Below the pieces are notes generated by a model. That model made no database searches and was not told where the DNA came from. It was given only the letters and a program-made list of their open reading frames with translations. Shown here piece by piece: positions 1-8,412 of a stretch of DNA of 36,939 nucleotides. This DNA comes from Paracoccaceae bacterium. GTDB lineage: Bacteria; Pseudomonadota; Alphaproteobacteria; Rhodobacterales; Rhodobacteraceae. Location: NCBI GenBank assembly GCA_020832655.1, contig JAFIEF010000029.1:1-36939 (forward strand), written 5' to 3'. A program made the translations under genes and the position numbers. The first letter of the stretch is position 1. Every line of letters begins with the position of its first letter.

Positions 1-32
1 GTGCTCTCTGCGCTCGTCGCGAGCGTGCCGGG

Positions 33-75
33 GTGGGGCAGGGGGGGGGGGGGGCGGGGCGCCCCCCCCCCCCCG
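33..75. other. G-run / C-run low-complexity patch
   Basis: Just downstream of the P-type ATPase stop codon lies a run of 14 G (41-54), then CGGGGCG, then a run of 13 C (62-74). The two runs are complementary and would fold back on each other. This could be a very GC-rich terminator, but such tracts are also typical of base-calling or assembly errors at hard hairpins. No coding function is supported for positions 1-111. Confidence 0.6.
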
Positions 76-111
76 CCGGTTGCGGGCGCTCTGTCAAAGC
101 GAAAGCCGCGC

Positions 112-2769
112 CTATGCTGCGTTCTTCCCCGCAGCGACAGAGGGGCGGGCCACGGCCAGCCGGATCTGGCGCTCAAGCTCGATCAGCGCCAGAAACACCC
201 CCCCCAGCCCCAAAATCACCGCCAGATCCAGTGCCTGCAAGGGCCGCGTGCCAAAAGCGATCTGCATGAGCGGGGTATAGGTCATCACGATCTGCGCCAG
301 CAGCGCCACCGCCACGGTTATCCAGACCGCGCGGGTTGCTGTCAGCATATCCCATGACGGGCCTTGCCCATGCAGATCGCGGATATGGAACAGATAGAAG
401 ATCTTCAGCACCACCAGCGTGTTCATGGCCAGGGTCTGGGCATATTCGACATCCTGCCCGCGCCCGATGCCCCATGCAAAGATGCCGAACATTGCAGCCG
501 CATAAAGCGCGCCCACCAGCACCACATGCCACAAAAGCCGCCCCGACAGAAGCGGCGCGCCGCGCGCGCGCGGCGGGCGCTGCATGGTGGCCTTCTCGGT
601 CGGCTCGAACGCCAGCGCAATGCCCAGCGTGACCGAGGTGATCATGTTCACCCACAGCACCTGAAGCGCCGTGATCGGCAGCGCCACCCCGATCAGAAGC
701 GCGATGATGATGGCCGAGGACTCGCCGGCATTGGTGGGCAGGGTCCAGCTGATCACCTTGCGGATATTGTCATAGACCGTGCGCCCTTCGCGCACTGCGG
801 CGGCGATCGAGGCGAAATTGTCATCCGCCAGCACCAGATCAGAGGCTTCCTTGGCCGCTTCGGACCCTTTTTGCCCCATTGCGATGCCGATATCGGCGCG
901 TTTCAGGGCGGGGGCGTCATTCACCCCGTCGCCGGTCATCGCCACCACCAGCTTGTGGCTTTGCAACGCCTTGACCAGCCGCAGCTTGTGTTCGGGCGTG
1001 GTGCGGGCAAAGACATCGACCTCTTGGACGATCTGGGCCAGACGGGCGTCATCCATCTCTTCCAGATCAGCGCCGGTCAGCACGCGGTCGGTATGTTTCA
1101 GCCCGACCTGGCGCGCGATTGCGGCGGCGGTGCCGGCATGATCGCCGGTGATCATCTTGACCTGAATTCCCGCTGCGTGACATTCGGCCACTGCCTTGAT
1201 CGCCTCTTCGCGCGGCGGGTCGATCAGACCGACCAGCCCCAGAAAGGTCAGCCCGTCCTCAACGGATTTGTCGTCAAGCCGCGCGGCCCTGGTCATGGCC
1301 AGCGCCAGAACGCGTGTGCCTTCAGCGGCCATGCGGTCGGCACGTTCGCGCCATGTCTTGATGTGGAAGGCCGACCCGTCGGGCAGTTGGTCACACATCA
1401 TCAACACCCGCTCTGGCGCGCCCTTGACATGGACCAGATGCCCGTCTGGCCCATTGCTGAGCGTCGCCATATAGCGATGGCGGCTGTCAAAAGGTATCGC
1501 ATCGCATCGGTCCCATTCCCTGGCGCCGCTGCGGTCCAGAACCTTGCCCGCAAAGGCCAGCAGCGCGCCTTCCATCGGGTCGCCCTCGACCACCCACTCC
1601 CCGTCGCGCCGGATCAGATCGGCATCGTTGCACAGCTTTGCGGCAAGGGCCAGCGCGCGCAAATCAGCCGCGGTGCTGACCTTGCCTTCTGGGGCGTAGC
1701 CGGTGCCGGAAATCTCTGCCCGTCCGCCGGGGGTTTCGGCCAGCGCCACGGTCATTTCGTTGCGCGTCAGCGTGCCGGTCTTGTCGGTGCAGATCACAGA
1801 TACCGCGCCCACGGTTTCGATCGCGGGCAGGCGGCGCACGATGGCGTTGCGCTGGGCCATCGCCTGCACCCCGATGGCCAGCGTGATGGTCAGCACTGCG
1901 GGCAGACCTTCGGGGATGGCCGAAACCGCCACCGCCACCACCGCCATGAACAACTCATCCAGCGGATAGCCCGCGATGACACTGCCAAAAAGGAACAGAA
2001 GTGCTGCCACGGTCAGGATGAACAGGCTTAGCCAGCGGGCGAAGATATCCATCTGCGCCACAAGCGGCGTTGTCAGTTTTCCGATATCGGTCAGCATTCC
2101 GCCGATGCGCCCGATTTCCGTGTCGCTGCCAGTGGCGACCACCAGCCCGCGTCCGGCCCCTTGCGTGATCATCGTGCCAGACCACAGCATTGCGGCGCGG
2201 TCGCCCAGCGCGGCGCTTGCGTCAACCGGATCGGTGCCTTTTTCGACCGGCACGGATTCGCCTGTCAGAATAGCCTCTTGCGCGGCCAGACCGCGCGCCT
2301 TCAGCAGCCGCAGATCTGCAGGCACCTTGTCGCCTGCTTCCAGCAGCACAATGTCGCCGGGCACCAGATCGGTTCCGTCCACAGTCTGGCGATGACCATC
2401 GCGCAGCACGGCGGCGCGCGGGGCCAGCATGTTGCGGATTGCCTCCATCGCGGATTCGGCGCGGCCTTCTTGCACAAAGCCGATAATCGCGTTGATCACG
2501 ACCACAGCAAGGATCACGATGGTATCGATCCAGTGCCCCATGAAGGCCGTGATCACCGCAGCCCCGATCAGCACCATGATCAGCAGGTTGTTGAACTGCC
2601 GCGCCAGCCGCGCCAGCGGCCCCGCGCGGGGTGGTTCGGGCAGCTTGTTGGGGCCATACTCTTCCAGCCGCCGCGCGGCCTCGGTGCTGTCAAGCCCGTC
2701 GGGGCCGGCCTTCAGGGTGGTCAGGCAGTCTTCGGCGGTGTTGGCCCAGGGGGCGTTCCGGGTGGTCAT
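112..2769 (-). CDS. Type II P-type cation-transporting ATPase (PacL/PMCA-like)
   Basis: An 885-residue inner-membrane ion pump that couples ATP hydrolysis to cation export. Visible elements in order are an N-terminal cation-ATPase domain (about 8-75), the actuator motif TGES (169-172), PEGLP in M4 (286-290), the phosphorylation site DKTGT (Asp329), the hinge motif TGDGVNDAP, and a C-terminal membrane block. PEGLP places it in the Ca2+/Na+/H+-type P2 group. The M6 segment reads NMITSVT where SERCA has NLVTDG, so one acidic Ca2+ ligand is missing and the transported ion is uncertain. The ATG at 2769 is chosen because an AGAGGAAA ribosome site precedes it by a few bases; an in-frame TTG lies 24 nt upstream. 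It is divergent from the LuxR-type gene across 216 bp. Confidence 0.93.
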   Translation of the reverse strand: MTTRNAPWANTAEDCLTTLKAGPDGLDSTEAARRLEEYGPNKLPEPPRAGPLARLARQFNNLLIMVLIGAAVITAFMGHWIDTIVILAVVVINAIIGFVQEGRAESAMEAIRNMLAPRAAVLRDGHRQTVDGTDLVPGDIVLLEAGDKVPADLRLLKARGLAAQEAILTGESVPVEKGTDPVDASAALGDRAAMLWSGTMITQGAGRGLVVATGSDTEIGRIGGMLTDIGKLTTPLVAQMDIFARWLSLFILTVAALLFLFGSVIAGYPLDELFMAVVAVAVSAIPEGLPAVLTITLAIGVQAMAQRNAIVRRLPAIETVGAVSVICTDKTGTLTRNEMTVALAETPGGRAEISGTGYAPEGKVSTAADLRALALAAKLCNDADLIRRDGEWVVEGDPMEGALLAFAGKVLDRSGAREWDRCDAIPFDSRHRYMATLSNGPDGHLVHVKGAPERVLMMCDQLPDGSAFHIKTWRERADRMAAEGTRVLALAMTRAARLDDKSVEDGLTFLGLVGLIDPPREEAIKAVAECHAAGIQVKMITGDHAGTAAAIARQVGLKHTDRVLTGADLEEMDDARLAQIVQEVDVFARTTPEHKLRLVKALQSHKLVVAMTGDGVNDAPALKRADIGIAMGQKGSEAAKEASDLVLADDNFASIAAAVREGRTVYDNIRKVISWTLPTNAGESSAIIIALLIGVALPITALQVLWVNMITSVTLGIALAFEPTEKATMQRPPRARGAPLLSGRLLWHVVLVGALYAAAMFGIFAWGIGRGQDVEYAQTLAMNTLVVLKIFYLFHIRDLHGQGPSWDMLTATRAVWITVAVALLAQIVMTYTPLMQIAFGTRPLQALDLAVILGLGGVFLALIELERQIRLAVARPSVAAGKNAA

Positions 2770-2985
2770 GGCTTTCCTCTGGGTCGGCAACAAGGGCTGG
2801 CCGGGGGGCGGGCGGGTGCGTCACGCTGCAGTTTGGTGTCTGCCCGACCAAGTTTCAATGCGAAAGCACTGACGTGTTTGTGGTGCCGCCATTCCTTGCC
2901 GCAACGCAGGGGCGCTTTACGCCAGACGCATCACAAGCTACCCTGCCAAATGGGAGGCTGGTGCGAATGGTGCAGCGCATAGGCG

Positions 2986-3936
2986 ATGATTGATCACGAC
3001 GACGCAGGCTTTCTTTTGCAGCTGGGGCGCGTTGTTGGCGGGCAGGCCGACTGGCCGGAGCTGTTGCGCCTGCTTTGCGGGCAGCTGCGGGCCGATTCGG
3101 CGTGGCTTTTCCATGCGCCGCATTGCTGGGGATCGGCTGGCGCAGATCATGCGCTGACACCGGGCTTTGTCGCGGGGCTGCGCATCGGGCGGGTTTACGG
3201 GGCCGAAGAGTTGCGTGAGCGCGCATTCGGCGCGGACCCGCTTCTGGCCGGGTCGGATCTGCGCATGATCGGCATGGTGGCCCAGCCTGCACCGGCCTGG
3301 CTGCTGGTGCGGCGGGGCAAGGGGGCATTCGCGGCTGCGGACAGCGCGCGGCTTTCGGCCTATGCGCCACATCTGGGGCAGGCGCTGGCGCTGTGGGCGC
3401 AACATCACGCGGCCGAGGCGCAGGCGATGCAGGCGGCTGATCTGGCGCAGCGCATGGCTGTCGGGGTGGTGCGGCTGGAAATCAGTGCGCAACGCCTGCA
3501 CCCGGACAGCATGGCGCGCGCGCTGCTGGCCGAGCATCGCTGCGATACAGCCGCGCTGCTGCGCGCGGCACGCGAGCAGCCCCTGCCGGTGGTGCTGTCG
3601 CTGGCTCCGGCGCTGGAGGCCGTAATCGTGGCCGGGCCGATTGCCTTTCTGCGCCAGACCCAGGGCACACTGCCCCCGCCTGACCTTATCGCGCATCTGC
3701 TGGCCATCCCCCGCGCCGAGGCGCGGCTGGCCCATGCGCTGGGCGAGGGGGCGACACTGGCGCAGGCTGCCGCGCGGCTGGGGCTGAGCATCGAGACCGC
3801 GCGTAACTATTCCAAACGGATCTACGCCGCGACCGGGCTTGGCGGGCAGGCGGCGCTGATCCGGCGGCTATGGGCCGGGGCGCTGCCACTGGCACGCCCG
3901 CCCGGCAATGCACCGCCCAAAGCATCTAGAGATTGA
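2986..3936 (+). CDS. LuxR-type HTH transcriptional regulator
   Basis: A 316-residue protein. The C-terminal 60 residues or so (about 242-295) match a LuxR/GerE-like DNA-binding helix-turn-helix: an AEARLAHAL helix, then ATLAQAAARLGLS, then ETARNYSKRIYAATG, which is the usual turn and recognition helix followed by the oligomerisation helix. The first 150 residues look like a divergent GAF/PAS-like sensor region, but no ligand can be named. A nine-codon reading frame (2967-2993) with a good GGGAGG site overlaps the start and may couple translation; the start itself has only a weak ribosome site. It is divergent from the P-type ATPase, which could be a target, though nothing in the sequence proves that. 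Confidence 0.85.
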   Translation: MIDHDDAGFLLQLGRVVGGQADWPELLRLLCGQLRADSAWLFHAPHCWGSAGADHALTPGFVAGLRIGRVYGAEELRERAFGADPLLAGSDLRMIGMVAQPAPAWLLVRRGKGAFAAADSARLSAYAPHLGQALALWAQHHAAEAQAMQAADLAQRMAVGVVRLEISAQRLHPDSMARALLAEHRCDTAALLRAAREQPLPVVLSLAPALEAVIVAGPIAFLRQTQGTLPPPDLIAHLLAIPRAEARLAHALGEGATLAQAAARLGLSIETARNYSKRIYAATGLGGQAALIRRLWAGALPLARPPGNAPPKASRD

Positions 3937-3962
3937 GCCGCGCGCGACAAAAGGTTAAGCTT

Positions 3963-3976
3963 TGTGCTGTAGCACA
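3963..3976. promoter_or_regulatory. Perfect 14-bp dyad (possible operator)
   Basis: TGTGCT-GT-AGCACA is a perfect 6+6 inverted repeat with a 2-nt spacer. It lies between the LuxR-type regulator and the DUF2497 gene, about 90 nt before the latter's start. It could be an operator or a small hairpin. No regulator can be assigned. Confidence 0.3.
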
Positions 3977-4066
3977 GTGTTGGCAGCCAGCGCCCGGTCA
4001 GAAGGCGGCTGTCTTGGCATGATCGCGCCGCTATGCTGTGTCAGGCAAGGAACAGGACCAGATCAC

Positions 4067-4843
4067 ATGAACGAAGCACTGTCCCGACGCGAGATCGAGG
4101 ATGTCTTGTCATCCATCCGCAAGCTGGTTTCGCACGCACCAGAGCGTCCGGGCGGCGCTGCTTTGGGGCGTGGCAACGCGGGCGCCCCGGCTGACCGTGC
4201 TTCGGGTACTCTGGTTCTGACATCTGCTTTGCGGGTTGCCGACGCCCCTGACGCGGCGACGCCGATATCCCCGCCCCCGGCCAAGGGGCAAGATACCGCC
4301 GCCGCGCCTGCGCCGCCGGAGGCAAGCGAACCGGAAAGGGCAGTTTCATCTTCGCCCGCGCCTCGGACCGAGGCCGAAGATATCGCGGCCTCCAGCGGTG
4401 CCAGAACCCGCGCGGCGCTGGACACATTGCGCAGCAGCATGCACTTGGCATCCGAAGAAGCCCCCGAATCGTCACAGAACACCGCGCCGCCAGAAACGCC
4501 CGACAGCCCCGTTGCGGGTGGGGCCAGCATTGATGATGCGCTTGAAGCGACACTCGCGCGGCTGGAACAGGCGCTGTCATCATCTCCGAAGCCGGGGCAG
4601 GGCGGCGCCCCTGCCACTGATGCGGGCCAACAGGCAGCGGGTGCGGGCGCGCGTGCATCAGGCGACAAACCGGGAATGGATGGTGGCGATGATCCGGTGA
4701 TCGACGAGGCGATGCTCTATCAGATCGTGGCCCATATTGTCCGTCAGGAGCTTCAGGGCGAGTTGGGTGAAAAGATCACCCGCAATATCCGCAAGCTGGT
4801 GCGCGCGGAAGTGGCGCGCGAATTGCATCTGCGCAACCAGTAG
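4067..4843 (+). CDS. DUF2497 / PopZ-like protein
   Basis: A 258-residue acidic, proline- and alanine-rich protein. The first 22 residues (MNEALSRREIEDVLSSIRKL) and the last 50 (about 208-258, with IVRQELQGELGEKITRNIRK) are the conserved ends of the DUF2497 family, to which the polar organiser PopZ of Caulobacter belongs. The middle is low-complexity and probably disordered, as in PopZ. In Caulobacter this architecture self-assembles at the cell pole and anchors chromosome and cell-cycle proteins; the same role here is inferred. The ATG at 4067 is chosen over an upstream in-frame ATG (3962) because the conserved N-terminus begins there and AAGGAACAGG precedes it. Confidence 0.75.
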   Translation: MNEALSRREIEDVLSSIRKLVSHAPERPGGAALGRGNAGAPADRASGTLVLTSALRVADAPDAATPISPPPAKGQDTAAAPAPPEASEPERAVSSSPAPRTEAEDIAASSGARTRAALDTLRSSMHLASEEAPESSQNTAPPETPDSPVAGGASIDDALEATLARLEQALSSSPKPGQGGAPATDAGQQAAGAGARASGDKPGMDGGDDPVIDEAMLYQIVAHIVRQELQGELGEKITRNIRKLVRAEVARELHLRNQ

Positions 4844-4891
4844 CGTGACATCTGCGCGCTGACTTGCCCCTGTTCGCCGCAACGGGCGGGG

Positions 4892-5347
4892 TCAGTCGTT
4901 ATCGTCCAGCAGATAGTCTTCCCACTGTTCCAGCGGTACAATCTGTTCCGAAACCGTGCGGTGCTGCATCGACATCCCCGCGCGATGGGCCGAGGCCGGA
5001 TCGCCCGAGCGCAGCGGGTGCCAGACGGGCAGGCGCTTGCCTTCATGCAGGCGGCGATAGGCGCAGCTTGGCGGCATCCAATAGGCAATCTCGGGCAGGG
5101 TGCGGGGCGTCAGCACCACGCATTCGGGCACGATCTGCTTGCGCATCTCGTAGCGTGCGCAGCGGCAGGTGCTGTCATCGAACAGTCGGCAGGCCACGCG
5201 CGTAAAGATCAGCTCTTCGGTGTCGATATCTTCCAGCTTGTTCAGGCAGCAGCGCCCGCAGCCATCGCACAGCGTTTCCCATTCGGCCTGGGTCATCTGA
5301 TCAAGCGGGACGGTTTCCCAGAAACGGGGGCGCAAGCTGTCACTCAT
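4892..5347 (-). CDS. YcgN-family cysteine cluster protein (UPF0260)
   Basis: A 151-residue small soluble protein with Cys27, Cys30, Cys33 and Cys34 near the N-terminus (CDGCGRCC) and further cysteines in CRLF, CRC, PEC and PPSC contexts. This is the YkgJ/YcgN zinc- or iron-sulfur-binding cysteine cluster pattern; the biochemical role of the family is not established. The length matches family members. The start is taken at MSDSLRPRFW; an in-frame ATG three codons upstream (5356) is equally possible. It is convergent with the DUF2497 gene across 48 bp that contain a weak GC hairpin, and divergent from tadA. Confidence 0.85.
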   Translation of the reverse strand: MSDSLRPRFWETVPLDQMTQAEWETLCDGCGRCCLNKLEDIDTEELIFTRVACRLFDDSTCRCARYEMRKQIVPECVVLTPRTLPEIAYWMPPSCAYRRLHEGKRLPVWHPLRSGDPASAHRAGMSMQHRTVSEQIVPLEQWEDYLLDDND

Positions 5348-5447
5348 GACGCGCATCTAACCTTGCATCGGGCACAGGGAAAGCCCTGATCGCGCCCGGC
5401 GCGGGAATTTGCTTGCCACGAGCCACCGGCTGGGCCAGTTGAAGGGC

Positions 5448-5900
5448 ATGAGCCGCTTTCAGTCCCATATGCAACTGGCTTTGGCCGAAGCCCGCCACGC
5501 GCGCGCGCGTGGCGAAGTGCCCGTGGGGGCGGTCATCATCGGCCCCGAGGGCCAGGTGCTGGCGCGGGATGGCAACCGCACCCGCGCGCTGTGTGATCCC
5601 ACCGCCCATGCCGAGATGCTGGTCATTCGCGCGGCCTGCGCGGCACTGGGGGTCGAGCGGCTGAGCGGCTGTGACCTGTATGTGACGCTGGAGCCTTGCG
5701 CAATGTGCGCCACGGCAATCTCGCATGCGCGGATCCGGCGGCTTTACTATGGCGCGGCGGATCCGAAATCGGGCGGGGTGGCGCATGGCGCGCGGGTCTT
5801 TTCCCACCCCCAATGTCACCACCGGCCAGAGGTTTATGACGGCATCGGCGGGGCAGAAGCTGAATCGCTGCTGAAATCGTTTTTTGAACAGTTGCGGTGA
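5448..5900 (+). CDS. tadA: tRNA adenosine(34) deaminase TadA
   Basis: A 150-residue cytidine/deoxycytidylate deaminase-fold enzyme that converts A34 to inosine in tRNA-Arg(ACG). The zinc site is complete: His54-Ala-Glu56 (TAHAEM), with Glu56 as the catalytic proton shuttle, and Cys84/Cys87 in LEPCAMC. The GEVPVGAV segment near residue 22 is characteristic of TadA. The ATG at 5448 follows GAAGGG very closely; it is preferred over the upstream TTG at 5409 because the family usually begins about here. It is followed 6 nt later by the ceramidase-like gene, so the two are probably co-transcribed. Confidence 0.93.
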   Translation: MSRFQSHMQLALAEARHARARGEVPVGAVIIGPEGQVLARDGNRTRALCDPTAHAEMLVIRAACAALGVERLSGCDLYVTLEPCAMCATAISHARIRRLYYGAADPKSGGVAHGARVFSHPQCHHRPEVYDGIGGAEAESLLKSFFEQLR

Positions 5901-5906
5901 CGCGCA

Positions 5907-6569
5907 ATGTGGTCAGAGCAGGTCATAGCCTATTGCGAAAGAACTGACTTTTCCTATTGGGCCGAGCCGGTCAATGCCGTGACAAATATCGCCTTTGTGA
6001 TAGCGGCGGCGCTGGTATGGCCGATCACGCGGGGCTTGGGGCTGGCACGGGCGCTGGCAGTTGTGCTGGCGGTGATCGGGCTGGGGTCATTTTTGTGGCA
6101 CACCCATGCCACGCGCTGGGCGGGGCTGGCCGATGTTGGGCCGATCCTGATCTTCATCCTACTCTATCTGTTCGCCGCGACGCGCGATTTTCTGCGCCTG
6201 TCGGCAATCTGGGCGGCGCTGGCGGTGGTGCTGTTCTTCCCCTATGCCGCGGCCGTGGTCTGGCTGGCCGGTCTGGTGTTGCCGGGGCTGGGGGCCAATG
6301 CCGCCTATTTCAGCGTGGCGCTGCTGATTGCCGCTTATGGCGTCGCGCTGCGCCACAGCCCGACCGGGCGCGGCTTGCTGGCGGGCGCGGGGCTGCTTTG
6401 CGTCTCATTGGGGTTTCGCATGGCTGATGACGTGGTCTGCGCGGTCTTCCCGCTGGGCACGCATTTTCTGTGGCATATCCTGAATGCGGTGCTGCTGGGC
6501 TGGATGATCCGCGTCTATGTGCGCCACTGCCGCGCTGCCCCGCTTGCACCTGTCGCGCCATATCGCTAA
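5907..6569 (+). CDS. Ceramidase-like CREST-superfamily membrane hydrolase
   Basis: A 220-residue polytopic membrane protein with about seven hydrophobic segments. It carries the full CREST hydrolase signature: Ser61 and His65 (GSFLWH), Asp76 (ADVGP), and His186/His190 (GTHFLWH). The spacings (Ser+4=His, Ser+15=Asp, His+4=His) equal those of the zinc site of human alkaline ceramidase ACER3 as I recall it. The N-terminal motif YCERTDFSYWAEPVNA is also typical of the bacterial ceramidase family (PF05875). It is probably a Zn-dependent amidase of a membrane lipid; the substrate is unknown, and ceramide is only a family label. It lies between tadA and gatC on the same strand. Confidence 0.85.
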   Translation: MWSEQVIAYCERTDFSYWAEPVNAVTNIAFVIAAALVWPITRGLGLARALAVVLAVIGLGSFLWHTHATRWAGLADVGPILIFILLYLFAATRDFLRLSAIWAALAVVLFFPYAAAVVWLAGLVLPGLGANAAYFSVALLIAAYGVALRHSPTGRGLLAGAGLLCVSLGFRMADDVVCAVFPLGTHFLWHILNAVLLGWMIRVYVRHCRAAPLAPVAPYR

Positions 6570-6602
6570 ACCGCCCCAAACCCCGCAACAGCCGGAGCCA
6601 CC

Positions 6603-6893
6603 ATGTCCGAGATTGATCTGGAGACCGCGCGCAAGGTCGCCCATCTGTCGCGCATTGCCGTCGAGGATGACAAGCTGCCCGCGCTGGCGCAAGACCTCAG
6701 CCGTATCCTGACCTTCATGGAACAACTCAACGAAGTTGATGTGGATGGGGTGGAGCCGATGACCTCGGTCACGCCGATGCGGCTGAAGCGGCGGCAGGAC
6801 GGGGTGACGGATGGCGATATGCAGGCCAAAATCCTGTCCAACGCGCCCGATGCGCGCGAGGGTTTCTTTGCTGTGCCGAAGGTGGTGGAATGA
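6603..6893 (+). CDS. gatC: Asp-tRNA(Asn)/Glu-tRNA(Gln) amidotransferase subunit C
   Basis: A 96-residue GatC, the small belt subunit that stabilises the GatA-GatB interface. The family pattern is clear: [12 protein letters not shown] near the N-terminus, [22 protein letters not shown] in the middle, and a C-terminal [13 protein letters not shown] that matches the usual ending. A good GCCGGAGCC ribosome site precedes the ATG. The stop overlaps the gatA start by 4 nt (ATGA), giving translational coupling. gatB is not in this window. Confidence 0.96.
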   Translation: MSEIDLETARKVAHLSRIAVEDDKLPALAQDLSRILTFMEQLNEVDVDGVEPMTSVTPMRLKRRQDGVTDGDMQAKILSNAPDAREGFFAVPKVVE

Positions 6894-8371
6894 GCGATCT
6901 GAACAAACTGACCATTGCCGAGGCGCGCGACGGGTTGCGCGCGGGCGATTTCACCTCGGTCGATCTGACCGAAGCCTGCCTTGGCGCCATTGCAGGCGCG
7001 GAAAAGCTCAACGCCTTTGTCCATCATACCCCTGATCTGGCGCTGGAACGCGCGAAAGCCGCCGATGCGCGGATTGCGGCAGGTGATGCGCCTGCGATGT
7101 GCGGTGTCCCCGTGGGCATCAAGGATCTGTTTTGCACCCAAGGCGTGGCCAGCCAGGCGGCCAGCCATATCCTGAACGGGTTCCGCCCCGAATATGAATC
7201 GACCGTCAGCGCGCAGCTGCGCGATGCGGGCGCGGTGATGCTGGGCAAGCTGAATATGGATGAGTTTGCAATGGGGTCGAGCAATGAAACCTCGGTCTAT
7301 GGCAATGCGGTCAATCCGTGGAAGGTGGATGAGCGCGAATTGACACCGGGCGGATCCTCGGGCGGCTCTGCCGCCGCAGTGGCCGCGGATCTGTGTCTGG
7401 CGGCAACCGGCACCGATACCGGCGGGTCGATCCGCCAGCCTGCGGCCTTTACCGGCACAGTGGGGATCAAGCCCACCTATGGGCGCTGTTCACGCTGGGG
7501 GATCGTGGCCTTTGCCTCCAGCCTGGATCAGGCCGGACCAATGACCAAGACCGTGCGCGATGCGGCAATCATGCTGCAGGCGATGTGTGGCCATGACCCG
7601 AAGGATTCGACCAGCGCCGATCTGCCCGTGCCCGATTTCGAAGCCATGCTTTCAGGCGATATTCGCGGTCAGAAGATCGGCATCCCGCGCGAATACCGCA
7701 TGGAGGGAATGCCCGCCGAGATTGAAAAGCTCTGGTCGCAAGGCGCGTATATGCTGCGCGATGCGGGCGCAGAGATCGTCGATATCAGCCTGCCGCATAC
7801 CAAATACGCCCTGCCCGCCTATTACGTGATTGCACCCGCGGAGGCATCGTCGAACCTGGCGCGCTATGACGGGGTGCGCTATGGCCACCGCGCCAAGCTG
7901 GCTGCGGGCGATGGCATCACCCAGATGTATGAAAAGACCCGCGCCGAAGGCTTCGGGCCGGAAGTGCAGCGGCGTGTGATGATCGGCACCTATGTGCTGT
8001 CGGCGGGGTTCTATGACGCCTATTACAACCGCGCGCGCCGGGTGCGCAGCCTGATCAAGCGCGATTTCGATCAGGTCTTTGCCGATGGCGTCGATGCGAT
8101 CCTGACCCCGGCCACCCCCTCTGCGGCGTTTGGCCTGGGCGAAATGGCCAATGCCGATCCGGTGCAGATGTATCTGAACGATGTCTTCACGGTCACGGTC
8201 AATCTGGCCGGGCTGCCGGGGATTTCGGTGCCTGCGGGGCTGGATGCGCAGGGTTTGCCGCTGGGTCTGCAACTGATCGGGCGGCCCTGGGAAGAAGGCG
8301 ATTTGCTGAAAACCGCACATGTTCTTGAAACTGCCGCAGGCTTTGTTTCAAAACCGCAGAAATGGTGGTAA
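6890..8371 (+). CDS. gatA: Asp-tRNA(Asn)/Glu-tRNA(Gln) amidotransferase subunit A
   Basis: A 493-residue amidase-signature enzyme that releases ammonia from glutamine for transamidation of mischarged tRNA. The Ser-cisSer-Lys triad is present: Lys78 (VGIKDLF), the serine in GGSSGGS (154-160), and the nucleophile Ser180 ([10 protein letters not shown]). The length is standard. It is translated from the ATGA overlap with gatC. Its presence implies that the organism makes Gln-tRNA and/or Asn-tRNA by the indirect route. Confidence 0.97.
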   Translation: MSDLNKLTIAEARDGLRAGDFTSVDLTEACLGAIAGAEKLNAFVHHTPDLALERAKAADARIAAGDAPAMCGVPVGIKDLFCTQGVASQAASHILNGFRPEYESTVSAQLRDAGAVMLGKLNMDEFAMGSSNETSVYGNAVNPWKVDERELTPGGSSGGSAAAVAADLCLAATGTDTGGSIRQPAAFTGTVGIKPTYGRCSRWGIVAFASSLDQAGPMTKTVRDAAIMLQAMCGHDPKDSTSADLPVPDFEAMLSGDIRGQKIGIPREYRMEGMPAEIEKLWSQGAYMLRDAGAEIVDISLPHTKYALPAYYVIAPAEASSNLARYDGVRYGHRAKLAAGDGITQMYEKTRAEGFGPEVQRRVMIGTYVLSAGFYDAYYNRARRVRSLIKRDFDQVFADGVDAILTPATPSAAFGLGEMANADPVQMYLNDVFTVTVNLAGLPGISVPAGLDAQGLPLGLQLIGRPWEEGDLLKTAHVLETAAGFVSKPQKWW

Positions 8372-8412
8372 TTTCGGGCAAAATGACCCGAGGCGCGCAT
8401 GGCGAGTGTATC

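Noticed and set aside
364-2031. 555-codon open frame antisense to the P-type ATPase
   Set aside because: Shadow of an intact, motif-complete ATPase.
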